Shown here: piece after piece, positions 9,760-18,875 of the stretch
Numbering within the stretch: position 1 is the stretch's first letter
Layout: every line of letters starts with the position of its first letter
Assembly (NCBI GenBank): GCA_900489925.1
Contig: UEHQ01000016.1
Span: forward strand, 1-64,000
DNA from: Hyphomicrobiales bacterium
GTDB taxonomy: Bacteria > Pseudomonadota > Alphaproteobacteria > Rhizobiales > Rhizobiaceae
Direction: 5' to 3'
Length of the DNA stretch: 64,000 bases
Position numbers and translations under genes: made by a program
The notes under the pieces: generated by a model
Seen by the model: the letters and a program-made list of their open reading frames with translations, nothing else
Told to the model about the DNA's origin: nothing
Databases searched by the model: none

Positions 9760-11829
9760 ATGACGCTTGATTTTCATCCCTTCCTGCCCTCGCCGCTATT
9801 GGCCACACTTGCGCTCGTAGCCGCGCTGATCGGCGCCTTTGCCGTCTGGCGCCGCATGCGCGGAGCCTGGGTCCGCCTCGCCGCGGCCTGTGCCCTGCTT
9901 GCCGCGCTCGCCAATCCTGTCCTGCTGCAGGAGGACCGCGAACAATTGTCGACGGTCGTGCCGGTCATCGTCGACCGCAGTCAGAGCCAGCAGACACCCG
10001 AACGCATCAAGATGACAGACGAGGCGCTGGCGCAGCTGAAGGAGCAGGTCGCCCGCTTTCCGCAGATCGAGCCGCGTTTCGTCGATGTGAACGAAGAACG
10101 GAATTCGGACGCTCCCGCCACCCGCCTGTTCAACGCGCTCTCGGCCGCAATCGCAGACGTTCCGCCCGCCCGCATCGGCGGCGCTATCATGCTGACCGAC
10201 GGCGAGGTTCACGACGTCCCCGGCGTCAACCAGGCGCTTGCCTTCGATGCCCCCATACACGGCCTGATCACCGGCAAGGCGAATGAGTTCGACCGCCGCA
10301 TCGAAGTCGTCAAGGCGCCGCGCTTCGGTATCGTCAACGAGGAGCAGCAACTGGTGCTGCGCGTCTTCGACGATGGCCCGGGTCCCGGAGGCATCGCAGA
10401 CGTCACGGTCAAGCTCAACGGAAACGAGATTGCTACCCTGCAGGCGACGCCTGGGCAGGACACGCCCTTCTCCTTCAAGGTCGAGCGTGGCGGCAGCAAT
10501 GTTCTCGAGTTTTCGGTCGCAGCCGTTCCCGGCGAGGTCACCGACGCAAATAACCGCGCCGTTCACGTCATCGACGGCATCCGCGAGAACCTACGCGTTC
10601 TTCTGGTCTCCGGGGAGCCGCATGCCGGCGAGCGCGCCTGGCGCAACCTGTTGAAGTCAGATGCCGCCGTCGACCTCGTCCACTTCACCATTCTGCGCCC
10701 ACCTGAAAAGCAGGACGGAACGCCGATCAACGAACTCTCGCTGATCGCCTTCCCGACCCGCGAGCTGTTTGTCGACAAGATCAAGGATTTCGACCTGATC
10801 ATCTTCGACCGCTACCAGCATCGCGGTGTCCTGCCGATCCTCTATTACGACTACATCGCGCAATATGTCGAAAACGGCGGTGCGCTGCTGATCGCAGCCG
10901 GCCCCGAACATGCCGGCCAGGATTCGATTGCGTTGACACCGCTCTCCTCCGTCTTGCCTGCCGCACCGACCGGCCAGATGATCGAGAAGGCCTTCTATCC
11001 CCGCCTTTCCGAGGAAGGCCGCAAGCACCCGGTCACGCGTGGCCTCGACGGCTCCGCCGACGAGCCGCCGCATTGGGGCCGGTGGTTCCGCAGCGTCGAC
11101 GTCGAGCCGCCGCAGGGCCAGACCGTAATGGTGGGCGCTGACAATCATCCGCTGCTGGTGCTCAACCGAGCCGGACAAGGCCGTGTCGCGATGCTGCTTT
11201 CCGACCAGGGTTGGCTCTGGGCGCGCGGCTTTGAGGGCGGCGGCCCCCACGTCTCCCTCTACCGTCGCATAGCGCACTGGCTGATGAAGGAGCCGGCGCT
11301 GGAAGAAGAGGCGCTGACGGCGCGCGCTTCCGGCCGCACGCTTGAGATCACTCGCCAGACCATCGGCGACAATCCCGGCAACGCGACCGTACGCTATCCG
11401 TCCGGCCGGATGGAGACCCTCCCGCTCACGCAAGCCGAGCCTGGCCTCTACAAGGCCGAGAAAAGGATGGACGAAATCGGGCTGTTCGAGATCCACAACG
11501 GTGACCTGACGACACTGGTCCATATCGGTGCTGTCGATGCGCCTGAATTCAAGGCGATGATCTCGACCACAAACAATCTGAAGCCAATCACCGACAAGAC
11601 CAAGGGCCTGATCGCCCGCGTCTCCACCACCAGCGGTGCGATCGAAGTCCCGCCGATTCTGCCGGTCCGCGGCCAGATCCGCGCCGCGGACGACCAACGT
11701 ATGCAGATCCGCCTGACCAACGAGACAGTGCTGAAGGGCATCAACACCCTGCCGCTCTTCGCGGGCTTTGCGGGCGTCGGCGTCCTGCTGCTGGCCTTTG
11801 GTGCGATGTGGTGGCGCGAAGGTCGATGA
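9760..11829 (+). CDS. membrane protein of the MoxR operon, amidotransferase-like middle domain
   Basis: A 689-residue protein with two N-terminal hydrophobic segments (about 13-30 and 37-55), a vWA-like stretch beginning VVPVIVDRSQSQQTPE, a long extracytoplasmic region and one C-terminal membrane helix (about 664-683) followed by WWREGR. The part near residues 350-510 (YYDYIAQYVENGGALLIAAG ... MLLSDQGWLWARG) looks like a class I glutamine-amidotransferase-like fold without an evident catalytic Cys. The gene starts one base after the DUF4159 stop. Its general plan resembles a paralogue of its neighbour, so the two may form a heteromeric membrane platform. This is inference. Confidence 0.8.
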   Translation: MTLDFHPFLPSPLLATLALVAALIGAFAVWRRMRGAWVRLAAACALLAALANPVLLQEDREQLSTVVPVIVDRSQSQQTPERIKMTDEALAQLKEQVARFPQIEPRFVDVNEERNSDAPATRLFNALSAAIADVPPARIGGAIMLTDGEVHDVPGVNQALAFDAPIHGLITGKANEFDRRIEVVKAPRFGIVNEEQQLVLRVFDDGPGPGGIADVTVKLNGNEIATLQATPGQDTPFSFKVERGGSNVLEFSVAAVPGEVTDANNRAVHVIDGIRENLRVLLVSGEPHAGERAWRNLLKSDAAVDLVHFTILRPPEKQDGTPINELSLIAFPTRELFVDKIKDFDLIIFDRYQHRGVLPILYYDYIAQYVENGGALLIAAGPEHAGQDSIALTPLSSVLPAAPTGQMIEKAFYPRLSEEGRKHPVTRGLDGSADEPPHWGRWFRSVDVEPPQGQTVMVGADNHPLLVLNRAGQGRVAMLLSDQGWLWARGFEGGGPHVSLYRRIAHWLMKEPALEEEALTARASGRTLEITRQTIGDNPGNATVRYPSGRMETLPLTQAEPGLYKAEKRMDEIGLFEIHNGDLTTLVHIGAVDAPEFKAMISTTNNLKPITDKTKGLIARVSTTSGAIEVPPILPVRGQIRAADDQRMQIRLTNETVLKGINTLPLFAGFAGVGVLLLAFGAMWWREGR

Positions 11830-11833
11830 CCCC

Positions 11834-12259
11834 ATGACGATGATCGAAGTCACCAGTTCGCCCCTGCCCGACGATCTGGCGGTGATCGGAGACGGCTTGT
11901 CGGCCTTCAATACTGCCGACGTCGGACCGGCTGGGCGCCAAGTGCTGACCGTGCTTATCCGCGATACCGACGGAAACGTGACAGGAGGGCTCTCAGGCTA
12001 CACGGCCTGGGGCTGGCTGTTCACGCAATGGCTTTACATTCCCGACCAGCAGCGCGGCAAGGGAATGGCTGGCCTGATCCTCGCCAGCGCCGAAGACGAG
12101 GCAACGGCCCGCGGTTGCCATGGCGCATGGATCGACACGTTCAATCCCCAGGCGCTCCGCGCTTACCTCAAGCAGGGATACGAGATCTTCGGCGAACTTC
12201 CCGATTTTCCCGCCGGCCGCACGCGCACGTTCCTGCGCAAGAAACTCGGCCAGTCCTGA
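11834..12259 (+). CDS. GNAT family N-acetyltransferase, 141 aa
   Basis: The product shows the acetyl-CoA binding motif A region YIPDQQRGKGMAGLILASAE and the following NPQALRAYLKQGYEIFGELP, which is the usual end of the GNAT fold. The ATG at 11834 starts five bases after the stop of the preceding membrane protein, so it is the likely last gene of the MoxR operon. The substrate cannot be predicted. Similar small acetyltransferases with an N-terminal DDLAVIGDGLSAFN stretch are common in rhizobia. Confidence 0.82.
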   Translation: MTMIEVTSSPLPDDLAVIGDGLSAFNTADVGPAGRQVLTVLIRDTDGNVTGGLSGYTAWGWLFTQWLYIPDQQRGKGMAGLILASAEDEATARGCHGAWIDTFNPQALRAYLKQGYEIFGELPDFPAGRTRTFLRKKLGQS

Positions 12260-12291
12260 GTTTCAGCGCCGCCATGCAACCTCCGCCGGCA

Positions 12292-12972
12292 TCAGCAAGA
12301 TCGTGACGCGATGATGCCGCTGAGGATGAAATCAATGCCGGCGAGAAAATCCGCCCGATCATCATGATCAGGCAATTGTGCCGCCACACTCTGCGTGAAT
12401 GGGTACTCGACCGGATCCAATCTGGACCAGGCGGATGACATTTCGCCAAGGAAATCGGACCGATCGAGGTTGCGGACCCGAGCCAACTGCGCATTGGCCG
12501 CGTTTTGGCCGCTGACACCGAGAATGTAGCTTAACAGCGCTGACACAGCGGCCCACTGCGCGTGATCCGGCACGCCGAGCGCGCGCACCTGCTGACCGAT
12601 ACGTTCAAGAATCCGCACCGTCGGCAACTGCCCTGCAGCGCGCGCAAGCGTCGCACCGACCCACGGATGTGCGTCGATCGCATCGAACATATCCAGCGCG
12701 AGTGCGCGGATCGCCGCCTCCGGGACGGCATTCTCCGGCTGAGCGCCCAGCGTCCGGGCAACCACCGCGTCGCATGCGGCAATCAGCAAATCATTCTTGT
12801 TGTCGATATGCCAATAGATCGCCCCCGCCCCGGTTTCGAGCCGTTCGGACAGCGCCTTGAACGTGAGGGCGCCCTCACCGCTGCTGTCCAACAGCGCGAT
12901 CGCCGTTTCCACGATGCGGTCCCGGGAAAGCGAGTCTTCCCGCCGTTGCTTGCCTTGAGCCGTTTTGATCAT
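12292..12972 (-). CDS. TetR family transcriptional regulator
   Basis: A 226-residue repressor-like protein. The N-terminal helix-turn-helix is typical (LTFKALSERLETGAGAIYWH, then IDNKNDLLIAACD, around residues 33-66). The C-terminal half fits the tetracycline-repressor-like ligand-binding domain found in regulators of drug-modifying enzymes. An alternative ATG five codons upstream (12987) would place the start inside the operator region. It is transcribed divergently from the TetX-like monooxygenase gene. Two copies of a 15-base palindrome lie between the two genes, so autorepression and repression of the monooxygenase are likely. Confidence 0.9.
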   Translation of the reverse strand: MIKTAQGKQRREDSLSRDRIVETAIALLDSSGEGALTFKALSERLETGAGAIYWHIDNKNDLLIAACDAVVARTLGAQPENAVPEAAIRALALDMFDAIDAHPWVGATLARAAGQLPTVRILERIGQQVRALGVPDHAQWAAVSALLSYILGVSGQNAANAQLARVRNLDRSDFLGEMSSAWSRLDPVEYPFTQSVAAQLPDHDDRADFLAGIDFILSGIIASRSC

Positions 12973-12990
12973 GCCTGATCTTGACATGAA

Positions 12991-13025
12991 TGGAACGGCA
13001 TTCCAACTATGGAATGACATTCCAT
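12991..13025. promoter_or_regulatory. tandem TetR-type operator in the divergent promoter region
   Basis: Two related palindromes lie in tandem: TGGAACGGCATTCCA at 12991-13005 and TGGAATGACATTCCA at 13010-13024. The second extends to ATGGAATGACATTCCAT (13009-13025), a perfect 8+1+8 inverted repeat. The copies are 19 bases apart centre to centre, close to two helical turns, as in many TetR-family double operators. They sit between the regulator start (12972 or 12987) and the monooxygenase start at 13042. Confidence 0.8.
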
Positions 13026-13041
13026 TCATGAAGGAAGCAGG

Positions 13042-14169
13042 ATGAAGACACCAATCTCGATTATCGGAGCCGGTCTCGGCGGTTTGATGCTTGCCCGCAT
13101 TCTCCACGTTCACGGCATCGCTGCGACCGTCTACGAGGCGGAAGTATCGGCAGACGCGCGTACGCAGGGCGGCATGCTCGATATACACGAGTACAACGGG
13201 CAAGCCGCGCTGAAGGAAGCCGGTCTCTTCGACCACTTCCTCGAGATCATCCATCCTGGCGGGCAAGCGTCGCGCGTACTCGACAAGAACGGCATCGTCC
13301 TGCTGGACGACCACGACGACGGCACGGGCGGTCGCCCCGAGGTACACCGGGGAGACCTACGCAACATCCTCCTGAACGCGCTTCCGGCCGACACCGTCCG
13401 CTGGGGAAGCAAGCTCATCGAGGCCTCACCTCTCGGCGGTGGGCAGCACGCTCTGAGCTTTGCCGACGGCTCGACGGTCGTGACGGATCTCCTCGTGGGT
13501 GCCGACGGCGCCTGGTCGAAGGTTCGTCCGCTTCTTTCCGAGGCCAGACCTGCTTATACCGGCACCTCGTTCATCGAGACATACCTGTTCGACAGCGACA
13601 CGAGGCACAAGGCGAGTGCGAAGGCGGTCGGTGGCGGCGCGATGTATGCCCTGGCACCGGGAAAAGGCATCACGGCCCACCGTGAGCATGACGGTGTGCT
13701 GCACACCTACGTGCAATTGAACAGGCCGCAGGAGTGGTTCACCAAGATCGACTTTTCCAACCGGATGACGGCCCTGGCGCGGATCGCCGAGGAGTTCCCC
13801 GGCTGGGCCCCCGAGCTGACCGCACTCATTACCGATGGCGAGACCGACCCGGCGCTTCGCCCGATCCATGCGCTACCGAGCGACCACAATTGGGACCGGG
13901 TACCGGGAGTAACCCTGCTCGGTGACGCCGCGCATCTGATGTCGCCCTCTGGCGAAGGCGCGAATCTCGCCATGTTCGACGCCGCCGAACTCGGCAAGGC
14001 GATCGCCGCCAATCCGGGCGATATTGAAGCTGCACTGATAGCGTATGAAACAGACCTCTTCGTTCGCAGCGCCGCTGAAGCCGCGGAGTCGGCGGAGATC
14101 CTCAAGATGTGCCTCGGAACCGAAGCGCCCCACAGTCTGGTCGACTTCTTCGATACCAAGAAAGCCTGA
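13042..14169 (+). CDS. FAD-dependent monooxygenase, TetX-like
   Basis: A 375-residue class A flavoprotein monooxygenase. FAD-binding signatures are GAGLGG at residues 9-14, RGDLR at 103-107 and GDAAHLMSPSGEGANLAMFD at 294-313. The segment GGMLDIHEYNGQAALKEAGL around 43-62 resembles the corresponding stretch of the tetracycline-inactivating TetX enzymes more than that of generic PHBH-type hydroxylases. The gene is preceded by an AGGAAGCAGG ribosome binding site and is controlled by a divergent TetR regulator with tandem operators. Its substrate is unknown: it could be a tetracycline-like polyketide, another aromatic antibiotic or a plant phenolic. Resistance function is not demonstrated by the sequence. 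Confidence 0.85.
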   Translation: MKTPISIIGAGLGGLMLARILHVHGIAATVYEAEVSADARTQGGMLDIHEYNGQAALKEAGLFDHFLEIIHPGGQASRVLDKNGIVLLDDHDDGTGGRPEVHRGDLRNILLNALPADTVRWGSKLIEASPLGGGQHALSFADGSTVVTDLLVGADGAWSKVRPLLSEARPAYTGTSFIETYLFDSDTRHKASAKAVGGGAMYALAPGKGITAHREHDGVLHTYVQLNRPQEWFTKIDFSNRMTALARIAEEFPGWAPELTALITDGETDPALRPIHALPSDHNWDRVPGVTLLGDAAHLMSPSGEGANLAMFDAAELGKAIAANPGDIEAALIAYETDLFVRSAAEAAESAEILKMCLGTEAPHSLVDFFDTKKA

Positions 14170-14184
14170 TCGACAGCTCTGTGA

Positions 14185-15498
14185 CTAGGCCAGGGCTGTC
14201 CGGCGCGTCTCCGCATCGATCGCCGTGGCGGCAATGGCCGCAATGACCAGCAGGCCGGCAAAAAGCCCGATGGCAACGCCAAGCCCCTCGGCAACGACGA
14301 AGGCCATCAGCGACGGTGCGAGCAGCCCGCCCAGACGCGCCATGGCGCCGGCCGCCCCCATGCCCGTCGCCCGCGAGGCTGTCGGATAGAGCTCCGGTGT
14401 ATAGGCATAAAGCGCGCCCCATGTTCCGAGCAGCGCAAAGCTCATGATCAGAAGGGACGCACCGATCAGGACATCGCTGCCCGACAGCACGAACAGGAGG
14501 CATCCCAGTGCCGATAACAGGCAAAAGCCGATCAGGGTCGGCTTCCGGCCCCAGGCTTCGACACCGTAGGCCGCAAGAACATAGCCCGGCACCTGCGCCA
14601 GAGCCACGAACACAAGGAAACCATAGCCGCGGACGAAACCGAATCCGTCACCAGCAAGCTTGGCCGGCATCCAGGTGAAGACGCCATAATAGGAAATGGA
14701 CACCAGGAACCAGATAGCGAGGATCAGCAGGCTGCGACGCCGCAGCGGACCAGAAAATATTCCTTCGCCGGCGGCATGCGGCGCGGCAACGATCTCGTCG
14801 TGTGCCGCAAGCGGCGCCTTTCCGTGCAAGGTCAACACCCGGTTGACGATTGCCTTTGCATCTTCCGCCCGGCCGGTCCGCAGCAGATAGAGAGGCGATT
14901 CCGGAACAAAAAAGCGCAAGGTCAGGCCGAGCAGCGCCGGCACGGCGGTGACGCCGAAGATGTAACGCCAGGCATCCTGAACGCCGGCAACACTGAAACC
15001 CCAGGCCGCAAGTGCAACGATCAGTGTTCCGATCGCCCAGAACCCCTCGAGGGCGACCAGCCAGCGGCCGCGGCTTTTCGCGGGCAGGAACTCCGCCATC
15101 ATCGCATAATCGACCGGCAGCGTGCCGCCGACGGCAAGACCGGTCAGGAAGCGAAGGACAAGCAGGCTGGTAAAATCCGGGGCAAAGATCGACAGGGTTC
15201 CGAAAAGCGCATCGCAGGCGACGGTCAGGATCAGCACGTAGCGCCGGCCGACCTTGTCGGCCAGACGTCCGAAGACGACGGCGCCGATCAGCATGCCGAG
15301 AAAGAAGAGCGTTCCCGTCTGCAGTGCCTGCGGCACGGTCAGCCCGAAGGTCGCCGCGATTGGTGCGGCAGTGAACCCCACTGCGAGAACCTGCATCGCG
15401 TCTGCCGTCCAGACGAGGCCGAAGATACCCATCAATCGCCGCTGAAACGCGCCCGTGCCGGCACGGTCCAGTGCCTCGTCCATGGATATTCCCGCCAT
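14185..15498 (-). CDS. MFS transporter, aromatic acid / niacin-type (SV2-like)
   Basis: A 437-residue, 12-helix major facilitator protein. It has the loop 2-3 motif GRLADKVGRRYVLILTVACD, the family stretch VGGTLPVDYAMMAEFLPAKSR after helix 4, and FVPESPLYLLRTGRAEDAKA before the central loop. These match the sugar-porter-like branch that includes aromatic acid, nicotinate and SV2-type transporters. The start at 15498 has a strong GGGGGAGG ribosome binding site. It is convergent with the TetX-like gene, ending 15 bases from it, so it is probably regulated separately. The substrate is unknown. Confidence 0.88.
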   Translation of the reverse strand: MAGISMDEALDRAGTGAFQRRLMGIFGLVWTADAMQVLAVGFTAAPIAATFGLTVPQALQTGTLFFLGMLIGAVVFGRLADKVGRRYVLILTVACDALFGTLSIFAPDFTSLLVLRFLTGLAVGGTLPVDYAMMAEFLPAKSRGRWLVALEGFWAIGTLIVALAAWGFSVAGVQDAWRYIFGVTAVPALLGLTLRFFVPESPLYLLRTGRAEDAKAIVNRVLTLHGKAPLAAHDEIVAAPHAAGEGIFSGPLRRRSLLILAIWFLVSISYYGVFTWMPAKLAGDGFGFVRGYGFLVFVALAQVPGYVLAAYGVEAWGRKPTLIGFCLLSALGCLLFVLSGSDVLIGASLLIMSFALLGTWGALYAYTPELYPTASRATGMGAAGAMARLGGLLAPSLMAFVVAEGLGVAIGLFAGLLVIAAIAATAIDAETRRTALA

Positions 15499-15571
15499 GC
15501 GCCCTCCCCCAAGCCTCTGAAAGATCACGCGAAGCGCGCTTCAGACGATAAGGCTCATTACCGCATGCGCG

Positions 15572-16099
15572 CTATTTGCGCCAGCCGATAGTTCCCTTCA
15601 GCCGCGTATGTGTATCGTCGGCAAGCGGCACGACAAGGACGCGGCCCGGGTCGACGGGGCCTGGGAAGGTCAGCGCGTTATAAGCGACCTTCTCGAAGCC
15701 GAGCGGGCAGTAATAGGGCGGATCGCCGATGAGGATGACAGCCTCTGAGCCTTTCCGTCTCGCGGCCTCGACAGCGATTCTCACAAGTTCGCGGCCGATG
15801 CCCCGGCTCTTGTGGGATGGCCGAACGGCGAGTGGCCCGAGCAGATGCCCGTTGACCGCGCCGGCAACGACAGGCGTCATCCGCACGGAGGCGATCGTCT
15901 CGCCATCGTCGGCGCAGATGAAGGACAGCGAAAGATCGTGGGGACCCTGCTCACGAATGCGGGCAGCCGCACGCGTATGCCGACCGGGGCCAAACGCTTC
16001 TTCGTTGATATGTTCGATAGCAGCGTCGTGCGACGCATCCTCAGTGAGGTAGACCAGATCGTGCTTGTGCATGATGAGACAGAAACCGGATAAACGCAT
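15572..16099 (-). CDS. GNAT family N-acetyltransferase (YhbS-like)
   Basis: A 175-residue acetyltransferase with a clear motif A (LLGPLAVRPSHKSRGIGREL followed by VRIAVEAARRKG) and the YhbS-type continuation ILIGDPPYYCPLGFEKVA. Three in-frame Met codons compete for the start (16117, 16099 and 16072), none with a good ribosome binding site; the middle one is given. It lies upstream of, and in the same direction as, the MFS gene, with 73 bases between them. Substrate not predictable. Confidence 0.82.
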   Translation of the reverse strand: MRLSGFCLIMHKHDLVYLTEDASHDAAIEHINEEAFGPGRHTRAAARIREQGPHDLSLSFICADDGETIASVRMTPVVAGAVNGHLLGPLAVRPSHKSRGIGRELVRIAVEAARRKGSEAVILIGDPPYYCPLGFEKVAYNALTFPGPVDPGRVLVVPLADDTHTRLKGTIGWRK

Positions 16100-16343
16100 T
16101 GATAGGTTCTCGAACACGCCGTCAGGCGTTCGGGAGCATCAGCGTCGTCGCAGGTTTCTTGGTGCAAACATCAAATCGGGTTCCAAAATGTGAAATGGCC
16201 GATAGCAGGAAAATTTTCTGCCGTCCAATGGAAAAATCGGCCCCAGGTGGCCGACGTGACGCACTGTTCAATCTTTGCGGCCCTGTAAAGATACGCGCGC
16301 TGCGATATCTTCCGCTGCAGCGAACGAATTGAAGGACAGATCA

Positions 16344-17330
16344 ATGGGCAGACTGGTGGACGGAGTTTGGCAGGACGTCTGGTACGACACGATAGAAACC
16401 AAGGGCCATTTCAAACGCGCGGCCTCGCAGTTCCGCAATTGGGTCACGGCGGACGGACAGGCCGGCCCGTCCGGGATCGGCGGTTTCAAGGCCGAAGCCG
16501 GGCGGTACCATCTCTACGTCTCGCTCGCATGTCCATGGGCCCATCGCACCCTGATCTTTCGCAAACTGAAGAAGCTCGAAGACCTGATTTCGGTATCGGT
16601 CGTCGATCCGCTGATGCTGGAGAACGGCTGGGAATTCAAGACGGGCGACGGCGCGACCGGCGACCAGCTGTTTGGCTCCAGATGGCTCTGGGAGATCTAC
16701 GCCAAGGCCGATCCCAACTATTCGGGTCGCGTGACAGTCCCGGTGCTGTGGGACAAGAAGACCGGCACGATCGTCAACAACGAGTCGTCCGAAATCATCC
16801 GCATGTTCAACAGCGCCTTCGACGGCCTGACCGGCTCGACAGCCGATTTCTACCCCGGCGACCTGCAGGCCTCGATCGATGAGTTGAACGCAATCGTCTA
16901 TGACACGGTGAACAACGGCGTCTACAAGGCAGGCTTTGCCACGACCCAGGAAGCCTACGAGCAGAACGTGGTCAAGCTGTTCGAGACGCTCGACATGCTG
17001 GACGAACGGCTGGGCAAGGGACGCTACCTGTTCGGCGACCGGTTGACGGAGGCCGACTGGCGCCTGTTCACCACGCTGGTGCGCTTCGATCCCGTCTACG
17101 TCGGCCATTTCAAGTGCAACATTCGCCGGATCGACGACTATGCGAACCTTTCCGGCTATCTGCGCGATCTCTACCAGACGTCAGGCATCCGCGAGACGGT
17201 CGACTTCCGCCACATCAAGCACCACTACTACCGCAGTCACCGCACGATCAATCCGACCGGGATCGTACCGGTCGGGCCAGTGCTCGAGCTCGATCGACCG
17301 CACAATCGCGGAACCTTGGCTGCCGCCTGA
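16344..17330 (+). CDS. glutathionyl-hydroquinone reductase (Xi-class glutathione transferase)
   Basis: A 328-residue Xi-class glutathione transferase, the family that reduces glutathionyl-hydroquinones (YqjG, PcpF, EcmB). The active-site motif SLACPWAHRT places the catalytic Cys at residue 63. The family-typical GRVTVPVLWDKKTG and NNESSEIIRMFNSAF segments follow. The C-terminal helical domain shows the usual GRYLFGDRLTEADWRLFTTL. The start at 16344 has a GAAGGAC site, and upstream in-frame Met codons are not needed. It is monocistronic and ends in a hairpin that covers its stop codon. Confidence 0.93.
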   Translation: MGRLVDGVWQDVWYDTIETKGHFKRAASQFRNWVTADGQAGPSGIGGFKAEAGRYHLYVSLACPWAHRTLIFRKLKKLEDLISVSVVDPLMLENGWEFKTGDGATGDQLFGSRWLWEIYAKADPNYSGRVTVPVLWDKKTGTIVNNESSEIIRMFNSAFDGLTGSTADFYPGDLQASIDELNAIVYDTVNNGVYKAGFATTQEAYEQNVVKLFETLDMLDERLGKGRYLFGDRLTEADWRLFTTLVRFDPVYVGHFKCNIRRIDDYANLSGYLRDLYQTSGIRETVDFRHIKHHYYRSHRTINPTGIVPVGPVLELDRPHNRGTLAAA

Positions 17331-17340
17331 ACGGCAGCCA
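17317..17340. terminator. hairpin over the stop codon between convergent genes
   Basis: Arms TGGCTGCCG (17317-17325) and CGGCAGCCA (17332-17340) form a perfect 9-bp stem with a 6-base loop. The stop codon of the glutathione transferase lies in the loop. No T-run follows on either strand, so its role as an intrinsic terminator is likely but not certain. Confidence 0.5.
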
Positions 17341-17350
17341 GGTCAGGGGG

Positions 17351-17824
17351 TTACCAGATATGGGCGGGCTCCTGTTCGCCCGCCAGTTCGGCGAGGCGGC
17401 GATACGTCGCCTCGGTCGTGCCCTGAGGCAGATTGTCGAGGGAAAAGAAGCCGCATTCGACGATCTCCCGATCCGGCCCACGGGGAGCGGTCTGCACCAC
17501 GTCGACACGATAGAACAACACATGGTCGCGTCGGCTTGCACCGGTGTTGAAATAGACATGGATCAATTTCGGGCGACCGATGATCTTCAGATTGCCCTCT
17601 TCCCGCAATTCCTTGATCAGCGCCTCTTCGGCCACTTCGTTGCGCTCCAGCCCGCCGCCGGGCATATGCCAGCCCGGCACATAGCTGTGGCGAACGAGGA
17701 AGATGCGGCCCGCGTCATCAAAGCATGCGGCTCTCACGCCCATCGTCATCCCGCGCGCCACGGCAAAATAGGTATGGACGATGCGCATCAGCAGGCGCGA
17801 CTGCCAGGGGCGTATATGTTTCAA
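17351..17824 (-). CDS. Nudix hydrolase with slightly degenerate Nudix box
   Basis: A 157-residue Nudix protein (or 145 residues from the ATG at 17788). The listed start is a TTG preceded by GGAA. The box MPGGGLERNEVAEEALIKEL followed by REEGNL sits at residues 54-79. It keeps the catalytic Glu residues E72, E75 and E76, but has Lys for the usual Arg and Asn for the conserved Gly near its end. The rest (FLVRHSYVPGWH, GFFSLDNLP) matches short ADP-sugar or nucleotide Nudix enzymes. The substrate is unknown. It is convergent with the glutathione transferase and divergent from the phosphoesterase. Confidence 0.8.
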   Translation of the reverse strand: MKHIRPWQSRLLMRIVHTYFAVARGMTMGVRAACFDDAGRIFLVRHSYVPGWHMPGGGLERNEVAEEALIKELREEGNLKIIGRPKLIHVYFNTGASRRDHVLFYRVDVVQTAPRGPDREIVECGFFSLDNLPQGTTEATYRRLAELAGEQEPAHIW

Positions 17825-17886
17825 GCGATTTCCAATTCCATCAATCCGTTCAAGCCATTGTGTTTGAATTGCTCCCGTAGTGGGCT

Positions 17887-18807
17887 ATGTGTGCAACCAT
17901 GTTCAAGCTCGCCCACATCTCCGATGCCCACCTCGGTCCGCTGCCTCGCCTTTCGGTCCGAGAACTGTTTTCCAAACGCATTACAGGCTTTGTGAACTGG
18001 CATCGTAACCGGCGCAAGCACCTTTTCGGCAGCACGCTTGATCTGTTGCTCGACGATATTCGCGACAAACAGGCCGACCACCTAGCGGTGACGGGCGACC
18101 TCGTGAACCTCGCGAGCGGCATCGAAATTCGCGCTGCGGCGGCATGGTTGACGGAACTTGGCGAGGCCGCTGACACCTCGGTCGTGCCGGGCAACCACGA
18201 CGCCTATGTGCCCGGCGCCTACGAGAAATCCATGCGCGCATGGTACGACAACGTACGGGGCGATCTTGCGCCGGAGGAATGGGAAGAAGGGCGCCATATC
18301 TTTCCCTATCTGCGCGTGCGCGGCAAAGTCGCCATTGTCGGCTGTTCCACGGCGGTCGCTACACCGCCCTTTGCCGCCAGCGGCTTCTTCGGAGAAAGAC
18401 AGGCCCGCGACACCGTGAACATGCTGCGTGCGGCAGGAGAAGCCGGCCTCTTCCGCGTTGTGCTGATCCACCATCCGCCGATCCGGGGCGCCACCTCTTT
18501 CCACAAGCGAATGATCGGCATTCGCCGGTTCGGCGCCGTCATATCCACGGGCGGTGCGGAGCTGGTGCTTCACGGGCACACGCACCTCAATACGGTCCAC
18601 TGGCTGCGTGGGCAGGTCGCCCCCGTGCCGGTCGTCGGCATTGCATCCGCGTCGCAGGGGCCTGGCGGCCTGAAGCCGCCGGGCGCCTACAATCTCTTCA
18701 GCATCGACGGCTCGCCCGGCGCCTGGGAACTCAAGGGCGAGCGCTTCAGCATCAACGAGACCGGCGATGACGTACTCCAGGAAAGCGTCGATATTTTCAG
18801 GCGTTAG
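17887..18807 (+). CDS. metallophosphoesterase (Icc-like)
   Basis: A 306-residue calcineurin-like phosphoesterase. Metal ligands appear in order: D-x-H in HISDAHLGP (D13, H15), GD in AVTGDLVN near residue 62, GNHD in VVPGNHDAYV near residue 102, His in LIHHPPI and GHTH in VLHGHTHLN near 230. All five motifs are intact. An alternative start is the Met at residue 5. It probably hydrolyses a phosphodiester such as a cyclic nucleotide or a UDP-sugar, but the true substrate cannot be set. It is a single gene with its own short upstream region. Confidence 0.87.
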   Translation: MCATMFKLAHISDAHLGPLPRLSVRELFSKRITGFVNWHRNRRKHLFGSTLDLLLDDIRDKQADHLAVTGDLVNLASGIEIRAAAAWLTELGEAADTSVVPGNHDAYVPGAYEKSMRAWYDNVRGDLAPEEWEEGRHIFPYLRVRGKVAIVGCSTAVATPPFAASGFFGERQARDTVNMLRAAGEAGLFRVVLIHHPPIRGATSFHKRMIGIRRFGAVISTGGAELVLHGHTHLNTVHWLRGQVAPVPVVGIASASQGPGGLKPPGAYNLFSIDGSPGAWELKGERFSINETGDDVLQESVDIFRR

Positions 18808-18875
18808 CGCGCTTCGCGGAGTCATATTGGCAACGACAGGATTCAACACTTTAACGTGCTGACCACGTCAGCCTC

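Noticed and set aside
12260..12291. Terminator between the acetyltransferase and the TetR gene
   Set aside because: The 32-base gap between convergent stops has no stem of useful length or T-run.
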